From: Gemmatimonadota bacterium
GTDB lineage: Bacteria; Gemmatimonadota; Gemmatimonadetes; Longimicrobiales; Gaopeijiaceae
NCBI GenBank assembly: GCA_030430625.1
Contig: JAUIKL010000010.1
Location: forward strand, 1-42,295
Length of the DNA stretch: 42,295 nt
Direction of reading: 5' to 3'
Part shown: positions 33,748 to 42,009 of the stretch, one piece after another
Layout of the letters: the number at the start of each line of letters is the position of its first letter
Position numbering within the stretch: the stretch's first letter is position 1
Notes under the pieces: model-generated
Told to the model about the DNA's origin: nothing
The model's input: only the letters and a program-made list of their open reading frames with translations
Databases searched by the model: none
Program-made: the position numbers and the translations under genes

Positions 33748-35661
33748 GTGTCCGAAGCCCTCGATCTCGAGATCCGGACCCTACAGTCCATCTTCTGGTC
33801 GGAGCGGGACCCGGACGGATTGGCGTTCGCGCCCCTCGCGGACGCATTCCTCAAGAAGGGGGAGATCCGGGAAGCCTTCGATCTCGTGTCGGACGGCACC
33901 TCGCGGCTTCCCGACTTCGCGACCGGTCATGTCGTGGCCACGCGGCTGTACCACTCGCAGGGGCTGACGGCCGAAGCGGAACTGGCGGCTCGGCGGACGC
34001 TCGAACTCGATCCCGGGAACGTCGTCGCGCTCTCGACCCTCCAGGAGATCCTCGACGATGTGGAGGCGAGCGACGAGGTCGCGTCGCTCCGCTCGGCGTT
34101 GGTCGAGGTCGACCCCGACTCGGACGAGGCCCGCGCAGTGGCCCACCTCGTGTCGACGGAAGAACCTGTCGGTACCGACGGGATCGATCTCGGCTCGGTC
34201 GAAGAGATGGCCTTCGACGATGTCCATCCGTCGGACGTGCCGACCGTCGAACGTCTCCCCGCCATCGGGGCCCACGTCGCCGAGCCGGATCTCGGGGCGG
34301 AGGAGTTGGAGGCCCTGCTCCCGGACGAGCCCACGGAGTTCATGGAGCTGGCCGACGTGTCCGACGCCGTTGCGCCCGAATCGGATCCGGTGGCCGGCCT
34401 GGAGCACGAGTTCTCCGAGTTCGATGCCATCGCCGATGCGTCGCCCGAAGAGCGGCACGTCCCCGAGTCCGAAGCGGTCGACTTCGACGCGCTGACGCCC
34501 GACGCGGAGCTCGAGTTCACGGACCTCGGGGCGCTGGCGCCGGACGAGCCGGTGGTCGAGGACGTGATGGACCTCGGGGCGCTGGCGCCGGACGAGCCGG
34601 TGGTCGAGGACGTGATGGATCTCGGGGCACTTGCGCCGGACGAGCCGGTGGTCGAGGACGTGATGGATCTCGGGGCGCTGGCGCCGGACGAGCCGGTGGT
34701 CGAGGACGTGATGGACCTCGGGGCGCTGGCGCCGGACGAGCCGGTGTTCGAGGACGTGATGGACCTCGGGGCGCTGGCGCCGGACGAGCCGGTGTTCGAG
34801 GACGTGATGGATCTCGGGGCACTGGCGCCGGACGAGCCGGCGGTCGAGGACGTGATGGATCTCGGGGCGCTGGCGCCGGACGAGCCGGTGTTCGGGGACA
34901 TCATGGACCTCGATGCGCTCGCGCCGGACGACGCGACGATCGAGCTCTCGGCTCTGGCCCCGGATGCGCCCACGGACATCGTGGAGCTCGGCTCGCTGGC
35001 CCCGGACGAGGGGATCGTGGATCTCGGTGCTCTGGCGCCCGATGACGCTGTGATGGAGCTGGGGGCCCTGGCTCCGGACGAGCCCGCCGTGGTGGATCTC
35101 GGGGCTCTGGCCCCCGACGAGCCGGTCCTGGACCTCGGCGCTCTCGCCCCGGACGACGCTGTGATGGAGCTGGGCGCTTTGGCGCCGGACGACGAGGCGG
35201 TGGATCTCTCTGCACTGGCACCGGACTTGCCCGTTGACCGTGCAGAAGTGGCACCACCCGAGCAGGAGTCGGCCGACATGGCGAACGACGAGCCCATCCC
35301 CACCCGCACCTTGGCCGAGCTGTACGTCAAACAAGGATTCACGGACAAGGCGTTGGCGGTGTACCGCACCCTGGCCGAGGCCCAGCCGGACGCCGAGGAT
35401 CTGCGCACGCGGATCGCGGAACTCGAAGCCGGGCCGGCACCAGTTCCGGGTGCCGGCGCGACGGGTAGGCCCGCGTCCGCTCCGACCGATGACGAGGACG
35501 AAGAGGTAGAGGCGCTGGCTCGCGACCTCGCTCAGAGCGGGGAGGGGGCCGACGAGGTCGACACACCGTTCGCCTGGAGCGCCGAAGAAGCCCAGGAGCA
35601 GGATCGCGGCGACATCGGTCGTTACTTCGACTCGATGCTCGACTGGAAGAAGAGCGATTAG
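33748..35661 (+). CDS. TPR protein with 16-residue acidic tandem repeats
   Basis: A 637-residue protein from the GTG at 33748, which has GGAG at 33739-33742 and lies below the promoter. Residues ~10-140 are TPR-like helices (LADAFLKKGEIREAFDLVSD, ATRLYHSQGLTAEAELAARR). A long acidic stretch follows. Residues ~259-386 hold eight tandem 16-mers of the form DLGALAPDEPVVEDVM; the next ~110 residues hold nine looser 12-14-residue units ending in L(G/S)ALAPD. The C-terminus has one more TPR (LAELYVKQGFTDKALAVYRT) and an acidic tail. No signal peptide or membrane segment is seen. I do not recognise the family; scaffold is inference. Confidence 0.8.
   Translation: MSEALDLEIRTLQSIFWSERDPDGLAFAPLADAFLKKGEIREAFDLVSDGTSRLPDFATGHVVATRLYHSQGLTAEAELAARRTLELDPGNVVALSTLQEILDDVEASDEVASLRSALVEVDPDSDEARAVAHLVSTEEPVGTDGIDLGSVEEMAFDDVHPSDVPTVERLPAIGAHVAEPDLGAEELEALLPDEPTEFMELADVSDAVAPESDPVAGLEHEFSEFDAIADASPEERHVPESEAVDFDALTPDAELEFTDLGALAPDEPVVEDVMDLGALAPDEPVVEDVMDLGALAPDEPVVEDVMDLGALAPDEPVVEDVMDLGALAPDEPVFEDVMDLGALAPDEPVFEDVMDLGALAPDEPAVEDVMDLGALAPDEPVFGDIMDLDALAPDDATIELSALAPDAPTDIVELGSLAPDEGIVDLGALAPDDAVMELGALAPDEPAVVDLGALAPDEPVLDLGALAPDDAVMELGALAPDDEAVDLSALAPDLPVDRAEVAPPEQESADMANDEPIPTRTLAELYVKQGFTDKALAVYRTLAEAQPDAEDLRTRIAELEAGPAPVPGAGATGRPASAPTDDEDEEVEALARDLAQSGEGADEVDTPFAWSAEEAQEQDRGDIGRYFDSMLDWKKSD
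34522..34905 (+). repeat. Eight 48-bp in-frame tandem repeats
   Basis: Eight adjacent 48-base units, each one 16-residue repeat of the host protein. Units 1 and 2 are identical, as are units 5 and 6; the rest differ by a few bases (Val/Phe or Val/Ala at residue 12). Identity this high points to recent duplication within the array. Confidence 0.95.
34906..35239 (+). repeat. Degenerate continuation of the repeat array
   Basis: Nine diverged copies of the L(G/S)ALAPD core (one is LGSLAPD and the first is DLDALAPD) at intervals of 12-14 residues. They lack the EDVM tail of the upstream units and vary in their second half, for example DDAVME, DEPAVVD and DEPVLD. They look like the older part of the array. 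Confidence 0.85.
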
Positions 35662-35686
35662 CGGGGCCGACACGCGGACGGCGCCG

Positions 35687-36121
35687 GTGAAGATCGCACT
35701 CGTCCACGGCCCCAATCTCAGACTCCTCGGGCGTCGCGAACCAGAGGTGTACGGGACCGACACGCTCGATGACGTCAACGCTCGGGTGGTGGCCCTGGCC
35801 GCCGAACTCGGCGCCGAGGTCGAGGTCTTCCAGTCGAACCACGAGGGCGAATTGGTCGACTTCATCGACGAGGCTTCCGGCCGAGTCGACGGCTTCCTCA
35901 TCAACCCGGGGGCTTTCACCCACACGTCGATCGCGTTGCGCGATGCGTTGGTCGGCGTCGAGCGTCCGTTCGTCGAGGTTCACCTCTCGAACACCCACGG
36001 TCGCGAGGCCTTTCGACGGCACTCCTATCTGTCGGGCGTTGCTGCGGGCGTGGTTTTTGGCTTCGGCCTCCAAAGCTATCTTCTGGGGCTTCGGGGTCTC
36101 GTCGCTCGACTCGGCGGCTGA
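35687..36121 (+). CDS. aroQ: Type II 3-dehydroquinate dehydratase
   Basis: Dehydrates 3-dehydroquinate to 3-dehydroshikimate in aromatic amino-acid synthesis. The 144-residue protein matches type II enzymes: HGPNLRLLGRREPEVYG near the N-terminus (Arg17 and Tyr22 at the expected active-site positions), QSNHEGELVDFI, INPGAFTHTSIALRDAL and the C-terminal EVHLSNTHGREAFRRHSYLS. The start is a GTG at 35687; no ATG fits because the catalytic motif begins at residue 7. It leads into the efp-accB-accC cluster, a common order. Confidence 0.96.
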   Translation: MKIALVHGPNLRLLGRREPEVYGTDTLDDVNARVVALAAELGAEVEVFQSNHEGELVDFIDEASGRVDGFLINPGAFTHTSIALRDALVGVERPFVEVHLSNTHGREAFRRHSYLSGVAAGVVFGFGLQSYLLGLRGLVARLGG

Positions 36122-36171
36122 GGGCCAGCTCTCCCGCGAGGTCTACGGGAGCCTGGATCTTCCGTGGCCCC

Positions 36172-36189
36172 CCTGCGCCCACGCGCAGG
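36172..36189 (+). other. Small GC-rich hairpin between aroQ and efp
   Basis: CCTGCGC and GCGCAGG form a 7-bp stem around CCAC. No U-run follows, so termination is doubtful. The 169-base gap otherwise contains nothing I can assign with confidence; a promoter for efp is expected here but no good hexamer pair is seen. Confidence 0.4.
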
Positions 36190-36290
36190 AAGGGTGACAT
36201 TCTACATCTACGATCACGGGTTTCGGCGGCACCGCCCCGTCACGGACGCGGCCGACGGAATCGTGCAGAGCTCCCCCAACAGTCGAGTAC

Positions 36291-36857
36291 ATGGCCAGCA
36301 CGGCAGATTTCCGTAACGGGATGGTGATGGAGATCGACGGCGATCTCTGGGCGATCACGTACTTCCAGCACGTGAAGCCTGGCAAAGGCGGCGCCTTTGT
36401 TCGCACCAAGCTCAAGAACGTCCTGACCGGCTCCGTCGTCGACAAGACGTACCGCGCCGGTGAGAAGGTCAACTCCGTCCGTCTCGAGCGTCGCCCGGTG
36501 AACTACAGCTACACCGACGGCGACCTGTATTACTTCATGGACGCGAACACGTACGACATGATCCCGATCGCCGGGGACCTTCTCGGCGAGGAACAGCTCA
36601 AGTTCCTGAAGGAGAACATGGAGTGCGAAGGGCTCGTCCACGACGAGAAGGTCATCTCGGTCGAGCTCCCCCAATTCGTCGAACTCCTCGTGACGCAGAC
36701 GGACCCCGGCTTCAAGGGTGACACGGCCCAGGGGGCCACGAAGCCCGCCACCCTCGAGACCGGTGCCGTGATCCAGGTGCCGCTCTTCGTCGAGGAAGGC
36801 GATGTCCTGCGAATCGACCGTCGTGAGGAGAAATACCTCTCCCGGGTGAACACATGA
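36291..36857 (+). CDS. efp: Elongation factor P
   Basis: Translation factor that relieves ribosomes stalled at proline runs, fitting for a genome with many Pro-rich proteins such as Pal, the TolA-like protein and LptD here. The 188-residue protein begins ASTADFRNGMVMEIDG and has the modification loop KPGKGGAF with Lys32 at the tip. Three beta-barrel domains follow, ending TRVxxR-like REEKYLSRVNT. A lysine at the tip is compatible with lysylation, but the modifying enzymes are not in the window. No ribosome-binding site is obvious. The stop overlaps the accB start (ATGA). Confidence 0.96.
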   Translation: MASTADFRNGMVMEIDGDLWAITYFQHVKPGKGGAFVRTKLKNVLTGSVVDKTYRAGEKVNSVRLERRPVNYSYTDGDLYYFMDANTYDMIPIAGDLLGEEQLKFLKENMECEGLVHDEKVISVELPQFVELLVTQTDPGFKGDTAQGATKPATLETGAVIQVPLFVEEGDVLRIDRREEKYLSRVNT

Positions 36858-37339
36858 TCGACTTGGATTTCATCGAACGTCTGATTGCAGCCTTCGACAA
36901 CAGCGGCGTCGACTCGCTCGAGATCGAGCGCGGGGGCACGAGAGTGCGCCTGGCCAAGACGCCTCCCGTCGCCGCTGCCCCCGTGGCCGTCGCAGCACCG
37001 GCCCCGGCGGCCGCACTTCCGGCTCCGGCTCCCGCAGCCGCTGCCGCGGGTGATGCGCCGGCTCCCGCCGAGACCCCGGCGCCCTCCGCGTCGAGCAACC
37101 TCGTCGACGTGACGTCGCCGATGGTCGGGACCTTCTACCGCTCTCCGGCCCCCGACGCCCCGGCGTACGTGGACGTCGGTAGTCGGGTGAAGCCGGGCGA
37201 CACGCTCTGCATCATCGAAGCGATGAAGCTGATGAACGAGCTCGAGTGCGAGGTGACCGGCACGATCGCCGAGATCTGTGTCGAGAACGCCCAGCCGGTC
37301 GAGTTCGGACAGGTTCTCTTCCGGGTCGACCCGAGCTGA
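36854..37339 (+). CDS. accB: Biotin carboxyl carrier protein of acetyl-CoA carboxylase
   Basis: Carries biotin between biotin carboxylase and carboxyltransferase in the first step of fatty-acid synthesis. The 161-residue protein has an N-terminal domain (IDLDFIERLIAAFDNSGVDS), an Ala/Pro-rich flexible linker at about 38-83, and a C-terminal biotinyl domain with EAMKLMN, the biotinylated lysine being Lys125. SPMVGTFYRSPAPDAPAYVD is typical. It overlaps efp by four bases and is followed by accC after 81 bases. Confidence 0.96.
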   Translation: MIDLDFIERLIAAFDNSGVDSLEIERGGTRVRLAKTPPVAAAPVAVAAPAPAAALPAPAPAAAAAGDAPAPAETPAPSASSNLVDVTSPMVGTFYRSPAPDAPAYVDVGSRVKPGDTLCIIEAMKLMNELECEVTGTIAEICVENAQPVEFGQVLFRVDPS

Positions 37340-37420
37340 CCCCGATCGCTCGCTCCCCAGCACGTCTCATCGACCGACCGACTGCCGCGTTGCGGGGCCG
37401 TCGGGTCAGGAGCTAGTCCT

Positions 37421-38779
37421 GTGTTCAAGAAGGTTCTCATCGCCAATCGCGGCGAGATCGCGCTCAGGATCATTCGCGCGTGCCGTGAACTCGGTGTACA
37501 GACGGTCGCCGTCTACTCGGAGGCCGATCGCGAGTCTCTCCACGTGCGCTTTGCGGACGAGGACGTCTGCATCGGGCCCGCGGTCGCTACGGACAGCTAT
37601 CTCAACATCCCGCGGATCATCGCGGCCGCGGAGGTCACGGGGGCCGAGGCGATCCACCCGGGGTACGGCTTCCTGGCGGAGAACGCCGAGTTCAGTGAGA
37701 TCTGCGCCCGCTCGGAGATCGCCTTCATCGGGCCGACCCCCCACCAGATCCGCACGATGGGTGACAAGGCGACGGCACGGGCGGCGATGGTCGAGAGTGG
37801 CGTGCCGACCGTGCCCGGGTCGGACGGGGTCATCGACACCGTCGAGGAGGCCCTTCCGGTAGCGGAGTCGATGGGCTTCCCCATCATGATCAAGGCCTCG
37901 GCCGGCGGCGGCGGTAAGGGTATGCGCGTCGCTACGGGCATGGACGACTTCGAGAAGCTGTTCCTGGCCGCGCAGAACGAGGGGCGTGCCGCCTTCGGCA
38001 ACCCCGACGTCTACCTCGAGCGGTGCATCCTCAAGCCGCGCCACGTCGAGATTCAGGTCTTCGGTGACCAGCACGGTCGCGTCATGCATTTCGGTGAGCG
38101 GGATTGTTCGATCCAGCGCCGGCACCAGAAGCTGGTCGAGGAGGCACCGTCACCGGTCCTGACGCCAGAGCTCCGGGCCGAGATGGGTGAGGCCGCCGTT
38201 CAGGCCGCCAAGGCCATCGACTACGTCGGCGCCGGGACCGTCGAGTTCCTGCTCGACCAGGACGGCTCGTTCTACTTCATGGAGATGAACACCCGGATCC
38301 AGGTCGAGCATCCGGTCACCGAGGTGACGACCGGGTACGACCTTCTCAAGGAGCAGATCCGGGTGGCCGCCGGGGAGCCGCTCAGCGCCCCGGAGGGCCC
38401 GATCGAGCACCAGCTGCACGCCATCGAGTTCCGCATCAACGCCGAGGACCCGGACCGCAACTTCGCCCCGGGGCCGGGCACGATCACGACCTTCCACCCC
38501 CCGGGTGGTCCCGGTGTGCGCCTCGATACCCATGTCTACCAGGGGTATCGCGTGCCGCCGAACTACGACTCCCTCCTGGCGAAGCTCATCGTCAGCGGGA
38601 AGACGCGCCTCGAGGCGATCGTTCGGGCACGACATGTGCTGGATCAGTTCGTGATCGAGGGAATCCCGACCACGATCCCCTTCCTGCGGAGAATCGTCCA
38701 CGACGAGGCCTTCGTAGAGGGTGACGTCGACACGGGATTCGTGGCCCGGATGATGGCGGAGGATCAAGCGCAGGAATGA
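37421..38779 (+). CDS. accC: Biotin carboxylase of acetyl-CoA carboxylase
   Basis: ATP-dependent carboxylation of the biotin on AccB. The 452-residue protein has the family start [19 protein letters not shown], the ATP-grasp glycine loop [26 protein letters not shown], and [14 protein letters not shown] near the active site. The length is typical (~450). The start is a GTG at 37421 with AGGAG eight bases upstream. The stop overlaps the start of the comB-like gene (ATGA). AccA/AccD are not in the window. Confidence 0.97.
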   Translation: MFKKVLIANRGEIALRIIRACRELGVQTVAVYSEADRESLHVRFADEDVCIGPAVATDSYLNIPRIIAAAEVTGAEAIHPGYGFLAENAEFSEICARSEIAFIGPTPHQIRTMGDKATARAAMVESGVPTVPGSDGVIDTVEEALPVAESMGFPIMIKASAGGGGKGMRVATGMDDFEKLFLAAQNEGRAAFGNPDVYLERCILKPRHVEIQVFGDQHGRVMHFGERDCSIQRRHQKLVEEAPSPVLTPELRAEMGEAAVQAAKAIDYVGAGTVEFLLDQDGSFYFMEMNTRIQVEHPVTEVTTGYDLLKEQIRVAAGEPLSAPEGPIEHQLHAIEFRINAEDPDRNFAPGPGTITTFHPPGGPGVRLDTHVYQGYRVPPNYDSLLAKLIVSGKTRLEAIVRARHVLDQFVIEGIPTTIPFLRRIVHDEAFVEGDVDTGFVARMMAEDQAQE

Positions 38780-39504
38780 GGATCGACACGTACTTCACCG
38801 TGCCGGAGGTCGAGCGGGACACGATCGTCGGCACGGCGGTCGTCATCGATGTCGTGCGAGCTACGACGACGATCGTCGAAGCGCTGGCGAACGGGGCGCG
38901 CGCCATCTATCCGACCGGATCCACCGAAGAAGCCGTTCGCCTGGCCTCGTCGATGGGCCGCGAGGACACCCTTCTCTGCGGAGAACGGCGGGGCCTGAAG
39001 ATCGAGGGCTTCGATCTCGGGAACTCGCCGCGCGAGTTCACTCGCGAGGTCGTGGACGGGAAGAGACTCGTGATGAGTACGACGAACGGAACGGGGGCCT
39101 TGGTCGCCGCACGGGAAGCCGACCGGATTCTGCCGTGCGCCTTCACGAATCTGGGCGCCGTGGCGCGCGCCGTCGCGTCCGACGATCGAATCGCGATCAT
39201 CTGCGCCGGCCGAAACGACGGGTTCGCGCTCGACGACGCGCTCTGTGCCGGGCACCTGCTTCTCCGGGTTCTGGACGAATTGCCCGAGGACACCGAAGAG
39301 CCGGACCTGAACGACTCCTCGCGTGCCGTGCGCGCGATCGCCTCCGCCCGGAAGCCCACGCGGAGCTTCATCGGTCGGTCCGCGGCGGGCGCCAACGTCG
39401 TGGAGATCGGCCTGGGGGACGACCTCGACGTCTGTTGCGACGTCGACCGGCACGACATCGTGGCCACGATGAACGATCAAGCCATCACGCGAGCGGGAGC
39501 GTGA
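38776..39504 (+). CDS. comB: 2-phosphosulfolactate phosphatase family (ComB-like)
   Basis: A 242-residue member of the ComB family, named for hydrolysing 2-phosphosulfolactate in coenzyme M synthesis. Conserved stretches are [40 protein letters not shown] and [13 protein letters not shown], then [19 protein letters not shown], which carry the Mg-binding and phosphate-contacting residues. No other coenzyme M or sulfolactate gene is present, so the true substrate is open. It is embedded between accC and ftsK with four-base overlaps on both sides (ATGA, GTGA). Confidence 0.88.
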   Translation: MRIDTYFTVPEVERDTIVGTAVVIDVVRATTTIVEALANGARAIYPTGSTEEAVRLASSMGREDTLLCGERRGLKIEGFDLGNSPREFTREVVDGKRLVMSTTNGTGALVAAREADRILPCAFTNLGAVARAVASDDRIAIICAGRNDGFALDDALCAGHLLLRVLDELPEDTEEPDLNDSSRAVRAIASARKPTRSFIGRSAAGANVVEIGLGDDLDVCCDVDRHDIVATMNDQAITRAGA

Positions 39505-42005
39505 CGAAGAAGAGCAGTCGAGCCAAGGGCAAATCAGGCGCCTCGAAGAAGAAGTCGGGGCGCGGTGGTGCCGCTGACGATGCGTTCTCGCTGAGCGAAG
39601 AGCAGCGTCACGAGATCATGGGGGTCGCGCTCCTCGCGATCGCTCTCGTCCTCTTCCTCTCGCTCGTCCCCGTCTCTCTGTTCGGCGCGGTGGGCGCGCG
39701 CTGGTTCCCATCGGGCAACATGCTCAGCGCCGTCGGCGGATTCGTCCACGGGGTGCTCACGGCGTTCGTGGGCTGGTCCGCCGTTCTCGTCCCGATGCTG
39801 TTCACGGTGGTCGGACTGCGTGTCGGTCGGTGGATCGGACTCGCGCCCGCGCTCCGCTTCGGACTCTTGATGGCCGGGCTCCTCGTCATCCTCCCGATCG
39901 CGGTCTGGACGCTGACGTCCGGCCAGCCGCTCGCGGCGGGCTGGCTCGGCGGCACGCTCGGGTCTCCCCTCGTCACCCTCCTCGGCGGCTTCGGAGCTCT
40001 TCTGGTCGATGCGGTGGCCTTCGTCGCGCTGAGCATTGCCACCCTCCGCTGGAACCCTCTTCGCTCGGTCGGGCAGGGGCTGGTCGCGGGCAGTGAGGCG
40101 GCGGGTCGGACGGCCCGCGTACTGGCGGACAAAGGCAAGGAATTCGCCGAGGCGAGTGCGCAGGCGCTCGCCGAGCGGGACGAACGAGCCATCGTCGAAG
40201 AGGTCGAGGCGAGCGCGGTCGAGGGCTACGAGCCCGAGTGGCTCGAGCGCGGCGACGAGGCCGATGAGTCGGACGGCGCCGATGGCCCGGATCCGTCGGC
40301 CGACGCGTCTACCGAGACCGACGCCACGAACGACCTCACGGAAGCCGCGTTCCCGGCCGAGGACACACCCGAGGCCGGGCTCGCGTCCGCCGAGGTACCG
40401 GAGACCCGGGAGGAGGAGTGGGTCGACGACCACGAGGACGCGCTGGCCGACCCGAACGCCGGCTCGGACATCGAACACGAAGTGCCGCCGGTCGACCTAC
40501 TGAGCGCGCCCGACACGATCGACCGCGCCAGCATGGAGAGACAACTCGACGCCCTCGGGCAGGTGCTCGTCGAGAAGTTGCGGACCTTCAACGTGGAGAG
40601 CGAGTTGGGCGGCCGGACCACGGGACCGATGGTGACGCAGTTCGAGGTCGTGCCGGCGCCGGGGGTGAAGGTGAACCGGATCGCCAATCTCGATGCCGAC
40701 CTGGCCCTGGCTATGAAGGCCCGCACCATTCGCATCGTCGCACCGATCCCGGGGAAGGGGGCGGTGGGTGTCGAGATTCCGAACCCCACGCCCGAGATCG
40801 TGAACCTGCGGGAGGTGCTCGAGTCGAGGGCGTTCCGCAACGCGAAAGGGAAGCTGCCGCTGGCCCTGGGGAAGGACCTGAACGGAAAGCCGTACGTCTC
40901 GTCTCTCGAGAAGATGCCCCACGTCCTGATCGCGGGCGCGACCGGGTCCGGAAAGTCCGTCTGCCTGAACACCATCGTCACGAGCCTCGTCTTCCGGCAC
41001 ACCCCCGAGACACTCCGCCTCCTGATGATCGACCCGAAGATGGTCGAGTTGTCGGTGTACTCGCGCCTCCCCCACCTCCGGCACAACGTCGTCACCGACC
41101 CTAGGGACGCCGCCGGTGTACTGAAGTGGGCAGTCCTGGAGATGGAGCGGCGCTACGCGCTGCTGAAGGCCAACTACGTCCGCTCGATCCAGGAGTTCAA
41201 CAAGAAGGTCCGAGAGGATCAGGTCCTCAAGCGGAACGAGCCGAAGGGGCCCGAGGGAGACGAGAACAGGTGGGTGTATTCCGACGGGATCATGCCGTAT
41301 ATCGTCGTGGTGGTCGACGAGTTGGCCGATCTCATGATGACGGTGCAGTCCGAGGTCGAGAAGCCGCTGACGCAGCTCGCCCAGAAGGCCCGTGCCATCG
41401 GAATCCACCTCATCGTCGCCACGCAGCGCCCTTCGGTGAACGTCATCACCGGCCTGATCAAGGCCAACTTCCCGACGCGGATCGCGTTCCGGGTGGCCTC
41501 GAAGACCGACTCGCGCACGATCCTCGATCAGAATGGCGCCGACGCCCTTCTCGGCAACGGAGACATGCTCTTCCTGCCTCCGGGCGGAAGCATCCCCGTT
41601 CGCATCCAGGGCGCCTACCTGCCGACCGAAGACACGGAGCGGCTGATGGGCTGGTACGTCGAGCTCCTCGAGAGGCACGGGCAGGACAGCCCGACCGAGG
41701 AGCCTGCCCTGGAGACCGACATCCTTCAGGAACTCCGAGACCAGATGGAAGAGGAGTCGGGAGGGAAGGACGAAATTCGCGGGGACTGGGACGAACTGTT
41801 CCGGGATGCGGCGGAGGTGTGTATCCAGAACGGGGGCGGCTCGACGTCGCTTCTACAGAGGCGACTCAGCATCGGCTACGGTCGGGCGGCGCGTATCGTC
41901 GACCAGCTGCACGACGCGGGGGTCCTCGGACCGTCCGACGGTTCGAAGGGGCGGGAAGTCCTCATGATGCAGGAAGAGTTGGATCAGATGTTGGGGGGAG
42001 GGTGA
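39501..42005 (+). CDS. ftsK: FtsK/SpoIIIE DNA translocase
   Basis: Pumps chromosomal DNA through the closing septum and assists dimer resolution. The 834-residue protein has a basic N-terminus, four membrane segments (about 40-60, 85-105, 113-135 and 150-170), an acidic linker (about 230-330) and the motor. The motor has Walker A GATGSGKS (479-486) and Walker B IVVVVDELADLM (601-612), followed by RAIGIHLIVATQRPSVNVIT. The C-terminal gamma winged helix starts near residue 764 (SLLQRRLSIGYGRAARIVDQ). The start is a GTG at 39501 overlapping the comB stop. The linker is short compared with E. coli FtsK (1329 residues). Confidence 0.96.
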   Translation: MTKKSSRAKGKSGASKKKSGRGGAADDAFSLSEEQRHEIMGVALLAIALVLFLSLVPVSLFGAVGARWFPSGNMLSAVGGFVHGVLTAFVGWSAVLVPMLFTVVGLRVGRWIGLAPALRFGLLMAGLLVILPIAVWTLTSGQPLAAGWLGGTLGSPLVTLLGGFGALLVDAVAFVALSIATLRWNPLRSVGQGLVAGSEAAGRTARVLADKGKEFAEASAQALAERDERAIVEEVEASAVEGYEPEWLERGDEADESDGADGPDPSADASTETDATNDLTEAAFPAEDTPEAGLASAEVPETREEEWVDDHEDALADPNAGSDIEHEVPPVDLLSAPDTIDRASMERQLDALGQVLVEKLRTFNVESELGGRTTGPMVTQFEVVPAPGVKVNRIANLDADLALAMKARTIRIVAPIPGKGAVGVEIPNPTPEIVNLREVLESRAFRNAKGKLPLALGKDLNGKPYVSSLEKMPHVLIAGATGSGKSVCLNTIVTSLVFRHTPETLRLLMIDPKMVELSVYSRLPHLRHNVVTDPRDAAGVLKWAVLEMERRYALLKANYVRSIQEFNKKVREDQVLKRNEPKGPEGDENRWVYSDGIMPYIVVVVDELADLMMTVQSEVEKPLTQLAQKARAIGIHLIVATQRPSVNVITGLIKANFPTRIAFRVASKTDSRTILDQNGADALLGNGDMLFLPPGGSIPVRIQGAYLPTEDTERLMGWYVELLERHGQDSPTEEPALETDILQELRDQMEEESGGKDEIRGDWDELFRDAAEVCIQNGGGSTSLLQRRLSIGYGRAARIVDQLHDAGVLGPSDGSKGREVLMMQEELDQMLGGG

Positions 42006-42009
42006 ACCG

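Noticed and set aside
34522-34905. CRISPR-like array of regular repeats.
   Set aside because: The units are contiguous without spacers and keep one reading frame with conserved amino-acid meaning.
33927-35408. Long open frames antisense to the repeat protein, and a similar one opposite 27686-29833.
   Set aside because: They are Ser- or Arg-rich shadows of acidic, GC-rich coding sequence, with no start signal and no plausible domain.
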